NCBI GenBank assembly: GCA_903882875.1 | Contig: CAIRYQ010000037.1 | Location: forward strand, 1-51,333 | DNA from: an uncultured Spartobacteria bacterium | GTDB lineage: Bacteria; Verrucomicrobiota; Verrucomicrobiia; Chthoniobacterales; Chthoniobacteraceae | Length of the DNA: 51,333 bases | Direction of reading: 5' to 3' | In this document: piece by piece, positions 8,417 to 16,739 of the stretch | Position numbering within the stretch: the first letter of the stretch is position 1 | Layout: each line of letters begins with the position of its first letter | The notes under the pieces: model-generated | The model's input: the letters and a program-made list of their open reading frames with translations, nothing else | Database searches by the model: none | What the model was told of the DNA's origin: nothing | Program-made: the position numbers and the translations under genes

Positions 8417-9178
8417 ATGCCCCGTTCCCTCGTCTCCCGCTCGCTCGAACCGCTCGTCGCGATCCTGTGGGGCATTTTTCTCGCGTGGACTGCGTGGCTC
8501 GCCGTGGTGTGGATCACGCCGGTCGGCGCGAGTGCGCTCGGCCTGATCGAGGGCGATCCCACTCCGAAAAATGCCGACCTTCGCCGCGCCGTGCTGCTCC
8601 TCGCGGAATCTGCGGATCTCGTGTGGCTCACACTCGCCGTGATGAACCTGCACCTCATCCTCACGCGTGCCCACGGGCTGCGGACCGCACGCGCGTGGCT
8701 TGCATTTTCCGGCGGCGGCGCGCTGTTGCTCGGCGTGCTGAATGCATGGTCGGGCGTGCTGTTTGGACGGCTGTTTTTTGGCGGTGCGCTCGGCGTCAGG
8801 CTCCTCAGCGTGCCGGTCGGCTGGGTGCTCCTGTGGGTTGTGCTCGTGATCGCCGCACGCGAATCCGTGCTGCGGATGATGCCGCGGGCCAGCCACCGGC
8901 TCACCGCCATTCTCACTGCGGTGCTCGTGCTGGTCACGGTAATGAACGCGGAATGGCCCGCGCGATTGGTGCGCGGCTGGTGGGGCTGGCAGCATGGCGA
9001 AGCTCCTGGGGTGCCGTGGCGTTTCTGGCTCTCGTGGTGCGTCTGGCCGGTGCTGATGGCCTTTGCGATGCGGGAAAAGGACGTCGCTTCCGCATCCGTG
9101 GCGCGGTCGGGGAAGCCTGTGATTCTGCTCGCTGCACTGAACGTGATCGCACTCACCGCGCGGCTGCGGCACGGCTGA
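8417..9178 (+). CDS. Integral membrane protein, weakly carotenoid-biosynthesis (CruF/DUF422)-like
   Basis: A 253-residue very hydrophobic protein with about six or seven membrane spans (first span LVAILWGIFLAWTAWLAVVW). The segment from about residue 175, WPARLVRGWWGWQHGEAPGVP followed by a Trp-rich span, recalls the pattern in the CruF/DUF422 membrane family, where an acidic-proline start, a W-x-W stretch and a G-V-P motif precede a helix. The match is only by pattern and may be coincidental. There is no carotenoid gene nearby. It is divergent from the helicase with 80 nt between the two starts, so the two promoters must lie in that gap. Confidence 0.6.
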   Translation: MPRSLVSRSLEPLVAILWGIFLAWTAWLAVVWITPVGASALGLIEGDPTPKNADLRRAVLLLAESADLVWLTLAVMNLHLILTRAHGLRTARAWLAFSGGGALLLGVLNAWSGVLFGRLFFGGALGVRLLSVPVGWVLLWVVLVIAARESVLRMMPRASHRLTAILTAVLVLVTVMNAEWPARLVRGWWGWQHGEAPGVPWRFWLSWCVWPVLMAFAMREKDVASASVARSGKPVILLAALNVIALTARLRHG

Positions 9179-9237
9179 ACTCGTCACAGAATTCTCCCAA
9201 ACGAAAATCCGGCGGCTGTGTTAAGAAAGCCAGCACC

Positions 9238-9480
9238 ATGAAAATTTTTCAGTTCATTCAGCGCGCACTCGGCAACCCGCCAAAGCTGCATCCGGTGGAT
9301 CACGGTCTCGCTCGGCACTGGACAAAGCAGCGTCTCGCCGCAGTCTTTCCTGATCTGCGTGGCGACGCCCGCCGGCTCGAAGCCGCCTACCGCGCACTCG
9401 ACCTCGCACCGAGGACGAGTGACATAAATCCTTCGGACATGATTTTCGAAATCGGCCTGCATCGGGATATCGAACCCTGA
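9238..9480 (+). CDS. Small conserved-looking cytosolic protein, unknown function
   Basis: An 80-residue ORF starting ATGAAAATTTTTCAG. The product begins MKIFQFIQRALGNPP and has an amphipathic helical middle (DARRLEAAYRALDLAP) and no signal or membrane span. Codon use resembles the neighbours. It begins 60 nt after the membrane protein gene in the same direction and could be co-transcribed. I do not recognise the family. Confidence 0.5.
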   Translation: MKIFQFIQRALGNPPKLHPVDHGLARHWTKQRLAAVFPDLRGDARRLEAAYRALDLAPRTSDINPSDMIFEIGLHRDIEP

Positions 9481-9831
9481 GATCCGGCGGTGGAAGAGGA
9501 AAGAGGCCCGGAGTCGGTTCGAGATACGCGGGCATCAAGGGCGTTCGCTTTTTCAAAACCCGAGGGAGCAGGATGACGAATCATTTACCTTGATATTGTT
9601 TCTTGAACAAAACTCCCGGTGATTCCATCAAAGATCCGGACGCAAAATTTATTTAACCCATTAACTAATGACCGCGCGTGATAAAGAATTTCTTGATTTT
9701 TTGAACAGAGTTTCCGAAAACGCGTCCATACATTGCAGTTACACAACCACATCTTCTCACCGCTCCCAGAGCCCTCACCAATACCGCGCGCGCAAGCTGC
9801 TCCCATAAAATAGAAAGCTCAGGATACCCAT
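9481..9831 (+). promoter_or_regulatory. AT-richer upstream region of the sigma factor gene
   Basis: This 351-nt stretch has no gene I can support and is clearly lower in GC than its surroundings, especially 9590-9760. Several TTGA-type hexamers occur (for example TTGAAC about 9700), but no single -35/-10 pair is decisive. A Shine-Dalgarno-like AGGA (9821-9824) lies 7 nt before the sigma factor ATG. The long leader suggests transcriptional control of the sigma gene from here. Confidence 0.4.
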
Positions 9832-10725
9832 ATGGCCAAATACGACGACTCTGATTCAGGATTCAAAATCTACCTCCGCGAGATCGGCCAGACCCCGCTC
9901 CTCACGATCCAAGAGGAGATCGATCTCGCTGCCAAAATCAAGAAGGGCGACATGAAAGCTCGCGCTCTGATGATCAAGGCGAACCTCCGTCTGGTTGTGA
10001 AAATCGCGCACGACTACGGCAATCTCGGCCTCCCGCTGCTCGATCTCGTCTCCGAGGGCAACATCGGCCTGATGAAAGCCGTCGAGCGTTTCGACCCCGC
10101 GAAGGGCGGCAAGCTCTCGACCTACGCCGCGTGGTGGATCAAGCAGTCCATCAAGCGCGCGCTGGCGAACCAGTCCAAGACCATCCGCCTGCCCGTTCAC
10201 CTCGTGGACAAAATCGCGAAGGTGAAGCGTCTCGCGATGGCGATGAGCGAGGAACTCGGTCGCGAACCCACGGATGACGAACTCGCCGAAGAAGTCGGCA
10301 TTTCCGCCGCGAAACTCTCGCAGCTCCGCACCGTGAGCATCCGCCCCGCGTCGCTCGACGCGCCGATGAATGACGACGACGGAACCGAATTCGGCGAACT
10401 CGTCGGCGACGACACCGCGGTGGATCCGGCCGAAAATCTCTCGGACAAAAACCTCCAGGAGGAACTCGCCGACCTGCTCGGCGTCCTCGACGCCCGCGAG
10501 CGCAAGATCATCAATTCGCGCTTCGGCCTCGACGGCGGCAAAGCACGCACGCTCGAGGAAGTCGGCCAGAAATTCGGCGTGACCCGCGAGCGCATCCGCC
10601 AGCTCCAGAACATCGCGCTGGCGAAGCTCCGTCGCGCCCTGCGCAAGCGCGAGCACCCGATCGAGCACCTCCTCTCATCGAAGCTCGACGCCGAGGACAT
10701 CGCAGCAATCGCAGCGAACAACTAA
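9832..10725 (+). CDS. RNA polymerase sigma-70 family factor (RpoD/RpoS-type)
   Basis: A 297-residue sigma factor. Region 1.2 is DSGFKIYLREIGQTPLLT. Region 2 contains NLRLVVKIAHDYGNLGLPLLD and the 2.3/2.4 stretch LSTYAAWWIKQSIKRAL; region 3 follows; region 4 ends with the HTH in VGQKFGVTRERIRQLQNIA. Region 1.1 and the non-conserved region of large RpoD proteins are absent, as in group 2 or compact primary sigma factors. Whether it is the housekeeping or an alternative factor cannot be settled without the rest of the genome. The start has AGGA seven nt upstream, and a strong terminator follows, so it is probably monocistronic. Confidence 0.92.
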   Translation: MAKYDDSDSGFKIYLREIGQTPLLTIQEEIDLAAKIKKGDMKARALMIKANLRLVVKIAHDYGNLGLPLLDLVSEGNIGLMKAVERFDPAKGGKLSTYAAWWIKQSIKRALANQSKTIRLPVHLVDKIAKVKRLAMAMSEELGREPTDDELAEEVGISAAKLSQLRTVSIRPASLDAPMNDDDGTEFGELVGDDTAVDPAENLSDKNLQEELADLLGVLDARERKIINSRFGLDGGKARTLEEVGQKFGVTRERIRQLQNIALAKLRRALRKREHPIEHLLSSKLDAEDIAAIAANN

Positions 10726-10747
10726 CGCGCCCGAAATCAAATCACAT

Positions 10748-10787
10748 CCGCCCCGCCGACTTTGCAGCCGGCGGGGCGGTTTTGTTT
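10748..10787 (+). terminator. Rho-independent terminator after the sigma factor gene
   Basis: A perfect 11-bp stem (CCGCCCCGCCG at 10748-10758 with its complement at 10769-10779), a 10-nt loop and TTTTGTTT. It lies 22 nt after the sigma factor stop codon. Confidence 0.92.
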
Positions 10788-10868
10788 CTGGATTCTGGAC
10801 AAGACCGGCGCATCAAGGATAGGCGGCCGCAGTTCCAAACCCGCGCTCCTCCCACATTCCGCAGTCCG

Positions 10869-11987
10869 CTACAATCGCCCGACGAAGTCTTGAAAAAACA
10901 CGACCCCGCGATCGAGATCGCGGACTGCGATCCATTCGTCGCGGGTGTGCGCCTGTGCAATGGAGCCGGGGCCCAGCGCGATGGCGGGCATTCCTGTTAC
11001 GGAAAAAATTCCCGCGTCGCTGAACCACGCGGCGCCCACGCACTTCGATCCGCACCGCTGGAGGAGCTGGATCACGGGATGCGAAGCGTCCGTGACCATC
11101 GGCCTCGACGATGTGTGCGCGATTTCCAAATCCGCACATGCGCTCCGCAGCTTCACGCTCACGCGTTCGAGCACGGCGTCGTCCCCGGGCAGATGGCGGA
11201 TGTCCGCCTCCGCGGTGCAGATGTCCGGCACGATGTTGATCTTGCTCCCGCCCCTCACGGTGCCCGCACTGATCGTGGTGCGGCCGAGCAGCGGATGCAC
11301 CGCGTCGCCAAGCACCGCCGGCAATTCGTCGCGGATGCAGCGGAGCACGTCGGCCATCTTGTAGATTGCATTGTCGCCGCGTTCCGGCTCGGCGGCGTGT
11401 ACTGCGCGACCGCGCGTCGTGAGCGTGAGCCACAGCGCGCCCTTGTGCGCGACGACGGCATCAAGCCCCGTCGGCTCGCCGGCGATCACAAAATCAAACC
11501 GCTCCTGCTCCGCAAGCGTGCGCGCGCCGTACTGCCCCGCCTCCTCGCCGCACAATCCTGCGAACCAAATCTCATGCCCGAGCGCACCGAGACGGTCGCG
11601 CGATTCGCGCAGCGCCCACAGCATCGCGGCCATCGTGCCTTTCGTATCGCTCGCACCGCGGCCCCACACGCGACCGTCGCGGATCTCACCGCCGAAGGGA
11701 TCGATTGTCATGCCGCCGACGCTCACCGTGTCCGTGTGCGGCGCAAAAAGGATGCGCGGCTTTTTCCCGCCGCCGTCGGAGAAACGCACGACCACATTCG
11801 GCCTGCCCGGCAGCACGTCGCGCAACTCCACGCGTGCGTCAGGAAATTCCGAGCGGAGCCAGCCCGCGAGCCATTCCGCGATCGCCTGCTCGCCCGTGTG
11901 CGGCGTGCCGGGATCGCCCTCGGGATTGACGCTTGGGATGCGGATGAGCGCCTGGAGAAGTTCAACGGCAGTCTGCGGTGTCGCCAT
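10869..11987 (-). CDS. M20 family deacetylase/peptidase (ArgE/DapE-type)
   Basis: A 372-residue cytosolic zinc hydrolase. Metal and catalytic residues are in place: His84 and Asp86 in FAPHTDTVS, Asp114 in GASDTKG, the Glu148-Glu149 pair in CGEEAGQ, Glu171 in AGEPT and a late His in AQAHTRDEW (about 347). The dimerisation domain (about 180-290) begins near the HKGALWLTLTTRGRAVHAA segment. This class removes acyl groups from acylated amino acids (acetylornithine, succinyl-diaminopimelate and related). The exact substrate cannot be read from sequence, and no arginine or lysine pathway gene is adjacent. It lies 56 nt downstream of the epimerase gene on the same strand, perhaps co-transcribed. Confidence 0.88.
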   Translation of the reverse strand: MATPQTAVELLQALIRIPSVNPEGDPGTPHTGEQAIAEWLAGWLRSEFPDARVELRDVLPGRPNVVVRFSDGGGKKPRILFAPHTDTVSVGGMTIDPFGGEIRDGRVWGRGASDTKGTMAAMLWALRESRDRLGALGHEIWFAGLCGEEAGQYGARTLAEQERFDFVIAGEPTGLDAVVAHKGALWLTLTTRGRAVHAAEPERGDNAIYKMADVLRCIRDELPAVLGDAVHPLLGRTTISAGTVRGGSKINIVPDICTAEADIRHLPGDDAVLERVSVKLRSACADLEIAHTSSRPMVTDASHPVIQLLQRCGSKCVGAAWFSDAGIFSVTGMPAIALGPGSIAQAHTRDEWIAVRDLDRGVVFFQDFVGRL

Positions 11988-12043
11988 GCGGAGAATGAAC
12001 AGCGTTCACCGCAAAAAGGAAAGCGCCGCGCTTTTTCCCGTCG

Positions 12044-12991
12044 CTACCGCTGCGTGCGGAGGAACCACTCCACGAATTTCGGAATGCCTTCGGCGATCTT
12101 CGTCTGCGGGTCGTAGCCGAGCAGCGCGCGGGCCTTGGTGATGTCTGCAAAAGTCACGGGCACATCGCCGGGCTGCTCGGGCTTGCGCTCAATGATCGCC
12201 TTTTTGCCGAGCGCATTTTCGATCAGCGCAATCAGCTCTGCGAGCGTCGTGGTCTGATTTTCGCCGAGGTTGAAGACATCGCACAGCGCGCCTTCGTAGC
12301 CGAGGCTCGCGGTGATGCCGCCGAGGATGTCATCAACGTGCGTGTAGTCGCGCCGCGTGGAGCCATCGCCAAACTGCGCGATCGGGCGGCCTTCGAGAAT
12401 CGCGCGCGTGAACGAATGGATCGCAAGGTCGGGCCGCTGCCGCGGGCCGTACACGGTGAAAAACCGCAGGCTCACCGTGCGCATGCCGTGGAGGTGCGAA
12501 TAGTTCGAGCAGAGCTGCTCGGCGGCGAGCTTCGTCGCGGCGTACGGCGAGATGGTCTGCGTGAGCGCGAGGTCTTCGCGGAATGGCAGCGTCTTCAGCA
12601 CGCCATACACGCTCGAGCTGCTTGCATTGACAAAGCGCGGCACGCCAGCCAGCCGCGCGGCTTCGAGGAGGTTGAAAGTGCCGGTGATATTCGTGTCGAG
12701 ATACAGCTTCGGATCACGGATGGAAGGCCGCACTCCGGCACGCGCGGCGAGATGCGCGATACAGTCAAATTTTCCCGCCTTCACCACACGCAGCACCGCC
12801 TCCGCATCGCGGATATCGTTCCCGTGCATCGGCACGCAGTCCGCAAATTTCGCGACATTCGCGCGCTTGATCGCGGGGTCGTAGAAATCGTTGAAGTCGT
12901 CCATCACCTCGACGGTCTGGCCGGACGCAAGGCTTTGCTCGACAAAATGTGAGCCGATGAAACCGGCACCGCCGGTGACAAGAATCTTCAT
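12044..12991 (-). CDS. NAD-dependent epimerase, UDP-glucuronate 4-epimerase-like
   Basis: A 315-residue extended short-chain dehydrogenase. The Rossmann motif GGAGFIGSH is at 7-15, followed by an acidic VMDDFND that binds NAD. The catalytic pair is Tyr150 and Lys154 (YAATK), with SSSSVYG at about 124-130. The segment HLAARAGVRPSIRDP and the RFFTVYGPRQRPDLA stretch are typical of UDP-glucuronate 4-epimerases and related sugar nucleotide epimerases. It would feed galacturonate-type sugars into surface polysaccharide. No glycosyltransferase is adjacent, so the polysaccharide is unknown. Confidence 0.87.
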   Translation of the reverse strand: MKILVTGGAGFIGSHFVEQSLASGQTVEVMDDFNDFYDPAIKRANVAKFADCVPMHGNDIRDAEAVLRVVKAGKFDCIAHLAARAGVRPSIRDPKLYLDTNITGTFNLLEAARLAGVPRFVNASSSSVYGVLKTLPFREDLALTQTISPYAATKLAAEQLCSNYSHLHGMRTVSLRFFTVYGPRQRPDLAIHSFTRAILEGRPIAQFGDGSTRRDYTHVDDILGGITASLGYEGALCDVFNLGENQTTTLAELIALIENALGKKAIIERKPEQPGDVPVTFADITKARALLGYDPQTKIAEGIPKFVEWFLRTQR

Positions 12992-13071
12992 CGGTTCACA
13001 CTATGCAACCGCGCAAAATACCATGGAACAAGGCCGGCGCACCCCAAGAGATCGCACATCATTCCGATCGC

Positions 13072-13602
13072 TCAGTGGCTCATATCCGAAAGCGAACTCA
13101 TGGTTCCGTTGGAAAGAATGATCAGATTGCCGCGATCATGCATACCAGCAATTTCAATAAACCAAGGGAAAGGATTTGCCGGCTTAGGGCTGGTTTGCTT
13201 CTCATCAAAAGCCATGCCGATGTAGTCCACGCGGTAGGTGCTGGGATCATCGATACCGGAAATCGGCTCGCCACGCAAACGCTGAATGGATGGGCAAATC
13301 CAAGTTACGTGAGTGATTCCAAAAGGCAGCAATGCAGCCACCCATTGTTGTGCGTAAGTCTGGGGATCCGCCTTGATGAGAGAGTTTGAGATTTGGGGCC
13401 AAGATCCTTTTGAATCTAAGTATGCCGAAGCTCCAATGTATAGATTCTTTAAGTTTGCAGCGCAACTGGCCTCGTCCGCCCGTGCCCGGATTCCGGCACT
13501 GATCGGGAGGAGCATGGTCGCCAAGATCAGAATAATGACCACTACGACAGCAAGTTCCAAAACCGTCACTCCACGAATATTTTTTACGCGAAGTGAAATC
13601 AC
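13072..13602 (-). CDS. Prepilin-type N-terminal methylation protein (pseudopilin-like)
   Basis: A 176-residue protein with a class III signal: a short basic leader, Gly11, then VTVLELAVVVVIILILATMLLP with Glu at mature position +5, the site used by prepilin peptidase. The mature domain has the CAANLKNLYIGASAYLDSKG pattern common in verrucomicrobial pseudopilins. It is apart from the main secretion operon at 44-48 kb and lies beside a Thr-rich secreted protein. Base composition is clearly lower in GC than the flanks, hinting at a separate origin. It could be exported by type II secretion or act as a specialised pilin. Confidence 0.82.
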   Translation of the reverse strand: MISLRVKNIRGVTVLELAVVVVIILILATMLLPISAGIRARADEASCAANLKNLYIGASAYLDSKGSWPQISNSLIKADPQTYAQQWVAALLPFGITHVTWICPSIQRLRGEPISGIDDPSTYRVDYIGMAFDEKQTSPKPANPFPWFIEIAGMHDRGNLIILSNGTMSSLSDMSH

Positions 13603-13649
13603 TGGAAAAGCCTCTCTAACAGAGTCCCCTCGAAGGATTTAAAAACCTG

Positions 13650-14327
13650 CTAATTCGACTCCGAAAGAACAAATGCGGGCGGAGTCGCGGTGCTGGTCGA
13701 AGTCAGATAGCCTACAACATCATACGTCGCAGGTGTCCCGACTATCGTATTGCCCGTGTTTGTTGTTACCGGTGGACTTCCCGTAGTCGTGGTGCCGGTA
13801 ATAATAAAGATATTCGCAACAATCAGACTCGCAGTCCCGGAAATCTCCGAATAGGTTATATTTTTCACCAAGGACTTGGCGAGGGTCAGTCTGCCTGCAA
13901 GAGTCTCGGCCCCTGTTGAGGGAGTCACAGTACCCGTAGAATTGCCTGTGGTAGTAGTTGTTGATTGAAGCGAGTACTCGCTCCCCGAAACCATGCATAT
14001 CAACTGACCCGTCTGAGGATTGGTAAGCCCATTGGCCTTTCCCAGAAACGTATTCCCGGTCTGAGAATCAAAAAGAAGGATATTCCCAACTGCAGGACCG
14101 CTGGCTGGAGCGCTGATTGTGAGCAATCCCAGACCATTCCCAATTTGGGGAGGTTGCACTGGTTGCCCACTTTGAGTCAAATCATAGAGCAGGGAGTTCT
14201 GGACCAAGATGGCTGAATAAACCCCAAAGAGCTGTCCATTGCCATTGGCACCCGGCCCGCCACGCATGGCGAAAGTTTCCGCTTGGAGGAAGACGTAGCA
14301 CATCAGGAGGGAGAGGATCTTTTTCAT
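13650..14327 (-). CDS. Thr/Gly-rich secreted protein, unknown function
   Basis: A 225-residue protein starting MKKILSLLMCYVFLQAETFA, a typical signal peptide. The mature part is rich in Thr, Ser, Gly and Asn with runs such as STTTTTGNSTGTVTPSTG and ITGTTTTGSPPVTTNTG, and almost no charged residues. This suits an extracellular or surface beta-rich protein. An in-frame upstream extension exists but lacks a signal, so the ATG at 14327 was chosen. It precedes the pseudopilin gene by 47 nt on the same strand, which suggests co-expression and perhaps export through that system. GC content is lower than its neighbours. No family recognised. Confidence 0.65.
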   Translation of the reverse strand: MKKILSLLMCYVFLQAETFAMRGGPGANGNGQLFGVYSAILVQNSLLYDLTQSGQPVQPPQIGNGLGLLTISAPASGPAVGNILLFDSQTGNTFLGKANGLTNPQTGQLICMVSGSEYSLQSTTTTTGNSTGTVTPSTGAETLAGRLTLAKSLVKNITYSEISGTASLIVANIFIITGTTTTGSPPVTTNTGNTIVGTPATYDVVGYLTSTSTATPPAFVLSESN

Positions 14328-14410
14328 GATGCTCGCAAGCAAAGCTTCCCGCCGCGGAGTGTCAATGCGATTTTGTAAATTTTTTTGGGGTTTGCGGCCA
14401 TTGACGGCGC

Positions 14411-15736
14411 GTGCCGGATCCCCCACCGTCCGCCCCTTTCGTGAAGCTGCCATTCAGCCTATTTCTCTCACTGCGCTACCTGAAGCCGAAGCGCACCTTC
14501 GTCTCCATCATCACCGTGCTCTCGGTGCTCGGAGTGGCGTTTGGCATCGCGTCGCTCATCGTCGTCATCGCGGTGATGAGCGGCTTCGACCGCGAACTGC
14601 GCTCGCACCTCGTCGGCTTCGAGCCGCACCTGCGCGTGGCGAGCACGGACGGCCCGTTGAAAGACTGGGAGGCGCTGCAGGAGCGGCTGCAAAAGGAGTA
14701 TCCCACTTTCAAAGGCGTGTCGCCGTACGTGATGGGGGCGATGCTGATTGATTTCGACGGCATGTTCACCGGCGCCACGCTCCGCGGCGTGCAGCCGCAA
14801 GGCGAACTGAAGCTCGTGGACATCCCGAATTTCATCCTCCCCGGCGGACGCTACGAGCTGGACAGCGAGAAGTGCGTGATGGGCTGCGAACTCGCCGACA
14901 ACCTCCACGTCGAAGTCGGCGACAAAATCAAACTCCACGGCCCCGGCAACCTCACGAAGATCGCCGAAGAACTCAAGCGGCTCGAAGAGAAGGATCCGAA
15001 CGCGAAGAACATTGGCGACATCAAAGCCCTTGTCCGGCCCGTGGAACTGGAAGTCGTCGGTCTTTTCAAAAGCGGCGTCTTTCAATTCGACGCCGGCGTG
15101 GTCATCGTGCCGCTTTCCATCGCGCAGGAAATCTACGGCTTCGAGGACGGCGTCCACGGCATCGGCATCCGCACGCAAGATCCCGACTGGGCCGAACGCA
15201 TCCGCAAGGATGTCGCTGCAAATCTCGGCCCGAACTTCAAGGTCGAATCGTGGATGGATGCCGACCGCACGCGCCTCGAGGCCGTCGTGCAGGAGCGTGT
15301 GATGATGATCTTCATCCTCATGATTATTGTCGTCGTCGCCGCGTTCTCCATCGCGATCACGCTCATCACCGTCATCGTCCAGAAAAAGCGCGAGATCGGC
15401 GTCATCAAGGCCCTCGGCGCGTCGCCAATGCAGATCGTGAACGTCTTCATCGGCCAAGGAATCTTCGTCGGAGTATTTGGAAATGCCGTCGGACTGCTCC
15501 TCGCCTGGGGCGTCCTCGCCTGGCGTAACGAAGCCCGCCAGCTCATCATCAGATTCATGGGCCGCGACATCTTTCCCGCCGCCGTGTACCAGCTCAACGG
15601 CATCCCCGCCGCCATCACCGCGCAGGACATCCTCCTCATCTGCGGCATCGCCATGCTCATCTGCATCGCCGCCGCCTACATCCCGGCGCGCTTCGCCGCG
15701 AAGCTCGATCCCGTGAAGGCGCTGCGGGAGGAGTGA
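14411..15736 (+). CDS. LolC/LolE-type lipoprotein-releasing ABC permease (FtsX domain)
   Basis: A 441-residue inner-membrane protein. The N-terminus KLPFSLFLSLRYLKPKRTF followed by a first span (SVLGVAFGIASLIVVIAVMSGF) is the LolC/E hallmark. A large periplasmic domain (about 60-290) follows, then three C-terminal spans with the FtsX-type EIGVIKALGASPMQIVNVFI loop. Family role: extraction of outer-membrane lipoproteins with a LolD-type ATPase. No ATPase gene is adjacent. The start is uncertain: GTG at 14411 and GTG at 14441 are both in frame, and the second gives an N-terminus closer to the family. The 5' end is divergent from the Thr-rich protein gene. Confidence 0.85.
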   Translation: MPDPPPSAPFVKLPFSLFLSLRYLKPKRTFVSIITVLSVLGVAFGIASLIVVIAVMSGFDRELRSHLVGFEPHLRVASTDGPLKDWEALQERLQKEYPTFKGVSPYVMGAMLIDFDGMFTGATLRGVQPQGELKLVDIPNFILPGGRYELDSEKCVMGCELADNLHVEVGDKIKLHGPGNLTKIAEELKRLEEKDPNAKNIGDIKALVRPVELEVVGLFKSGVFQFDAGVVIVPLSIAQEIYGFEDGVHGIGIRTQDPDWAERIRKDVAANLGPNFKVESWMDADRTRLEAVVQERVMMIFILMIIVVVAAFSIAITLITVIVQKKREIGVIKALGASPMQIVNVFIGQGIFVGVFGNAVGLLLAWGVLAWRNEARQLIIRFMGRDIFPAAVYQLNGIPAAITAQDILLICGIAMLICIAAAYIPARFAAKLDPVKALREE

Positions 15737-15744
15737 GTGGAAAA

Positions 15745-15823
15745 CGTGATTGGTGACTGGTGAATAGTGACTGGCAATTCGCTGCTCCGGGCGGCGGGTG
15801 ACTATTCACGAGTCACCAGTCAC
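15745..15823. repeat. Imperfect inverted repeat of GTGACTGGTGAATAG type
   Basis: The left arm contains GTGACTGGTGAATAGTGAC (15753-15771). The right arm, 15798-15823, contains GTGACTATTCAC followed by GAGTCACCAGTCAC, which is complementary apart from a short insertion. It lies in the gap between the permease 3' end and the convergent yebC gene. It could work as a two-way terminator, but it lacks T-runs and looks more like a dispersed intergenic repeat. Confidence 0.6.
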
Positions 15824-15872
15824 AGCGGTGAATCTCGCAAATCGTCCAAGCTGCAACAACGTCGGCGCTCCA

Positions 15873-16604
15873 TCACTTCATCGCCGCCCACACGCGATGC
15901 ACGTCGTCGTGGTCGTCGAGTTCCTGCAAAAATTCGCCGACATCCGCGCGATCCGCATCGCTCAGCTCCGGGCAATTCTTCGGCACGTAGCCCAGTTCGC
16001 TCGTCACCACGCTCCAGCCGTATTGCGCAAGCCATTTCGAAACCGCCGCAGTCGCCTTCAGATCCGTGATGAACCGCGCGCCTTTCTTGTCCGCCGGAAT
16101 GTCGTCGTTCTGCTCGTGCGAGAGCGGCTCGACTTCATTCGCGCCCGCCTCGATCGCCGCCTCCTCGATGTCCGCATCCAGCTTCGCCGTGTGCGCCTCG
16201 ACGAGCCCCACGTGCTCAAACAAAAACTTGTTGCTCCCCGGCGCGCCGAGCTGCCCGCGTTTGAAAAGCTGGCGGATCTCCGGCGCCGTACGGTTGTTGT
16301 TGTCCGTGAGCACCTCCACGATCAGCGCGACTTTGTGCGGCGCGTAGCCCTCGAAGACGATGTGCTCCATCACCATCTTCTCGTCGCCGATGCCCGCGCC
16401 TTTTTTGATCGCCCGCTCGATCGCATCGCGCGTCACGGAATTGCGCCGCGCCTTTTCCACCGCCGCAAAAAGCCGCGCGTTCGAATCGGGATCAGCCCCG
16501 CCGAGTTTCGCAGCGACCGCGATTTCCTTGGTCAGTTTGCCGACGACCGCGCCTTTGCGCAGATTCGCGACTTCACGTTTTGCTTGGAGCCATTGACGTC
16601 CCAT
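15873..16604 (-). CDS. yebC: YebC/PmpR (TACO1) family protein
   Basis: A 243-residue protein. Recognisable blocks include GKLTKEIAVAAKLGGADPDSNARL near the N-terminus, AIERAIKKGAG, the VFEGYAPHKVALIVEVLTDN stretch and NDDIPADKKGARF late in the protein. Family members help translation of proline-rich stretches and some were described as DNA-binding regulators. Length is normal (about 240). The N-terminus starts MGRQWLQAKREVANL, slightly unlike the usual MAGHSKW start. It converges with the Lol-type permease gene. Confidence 0.9.
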   Translation of the reverse strand: MGRQWLQAKREVANLRKGAVVGKLTKEIAVAAKLGGADPDSNARLFAAVEKARRNSVTRDAIERAIKKGAGIGDEKMVMEHIVFEGYAPHKVALIVEVLTDNNNRTAPEIRQLFKRGQLGAPGSNKFLFEHVGLVEAHTAKLDADIEEAAIEAGANEVEPLSHEQNDDIPADKKGARFITDLKATAAVSKWLAQYGWSVVTSELGYVPKNCPELSDADRADVGEFLQELDDHDDVHRVWAAMK

Positions 16605-16739
16605 AGTCCCCGCTTTCTAAACACACCCGCGCAGAAAGTGAACAGAGAATCGGGTTCCGCCGCAAAATTCCGCAGATCGCGGGCGTCCGCCGCAGCGTGC
16701 GGTTGCATGGCCTGCGGGTTCGTCTAGCGTCCGGCGCAC

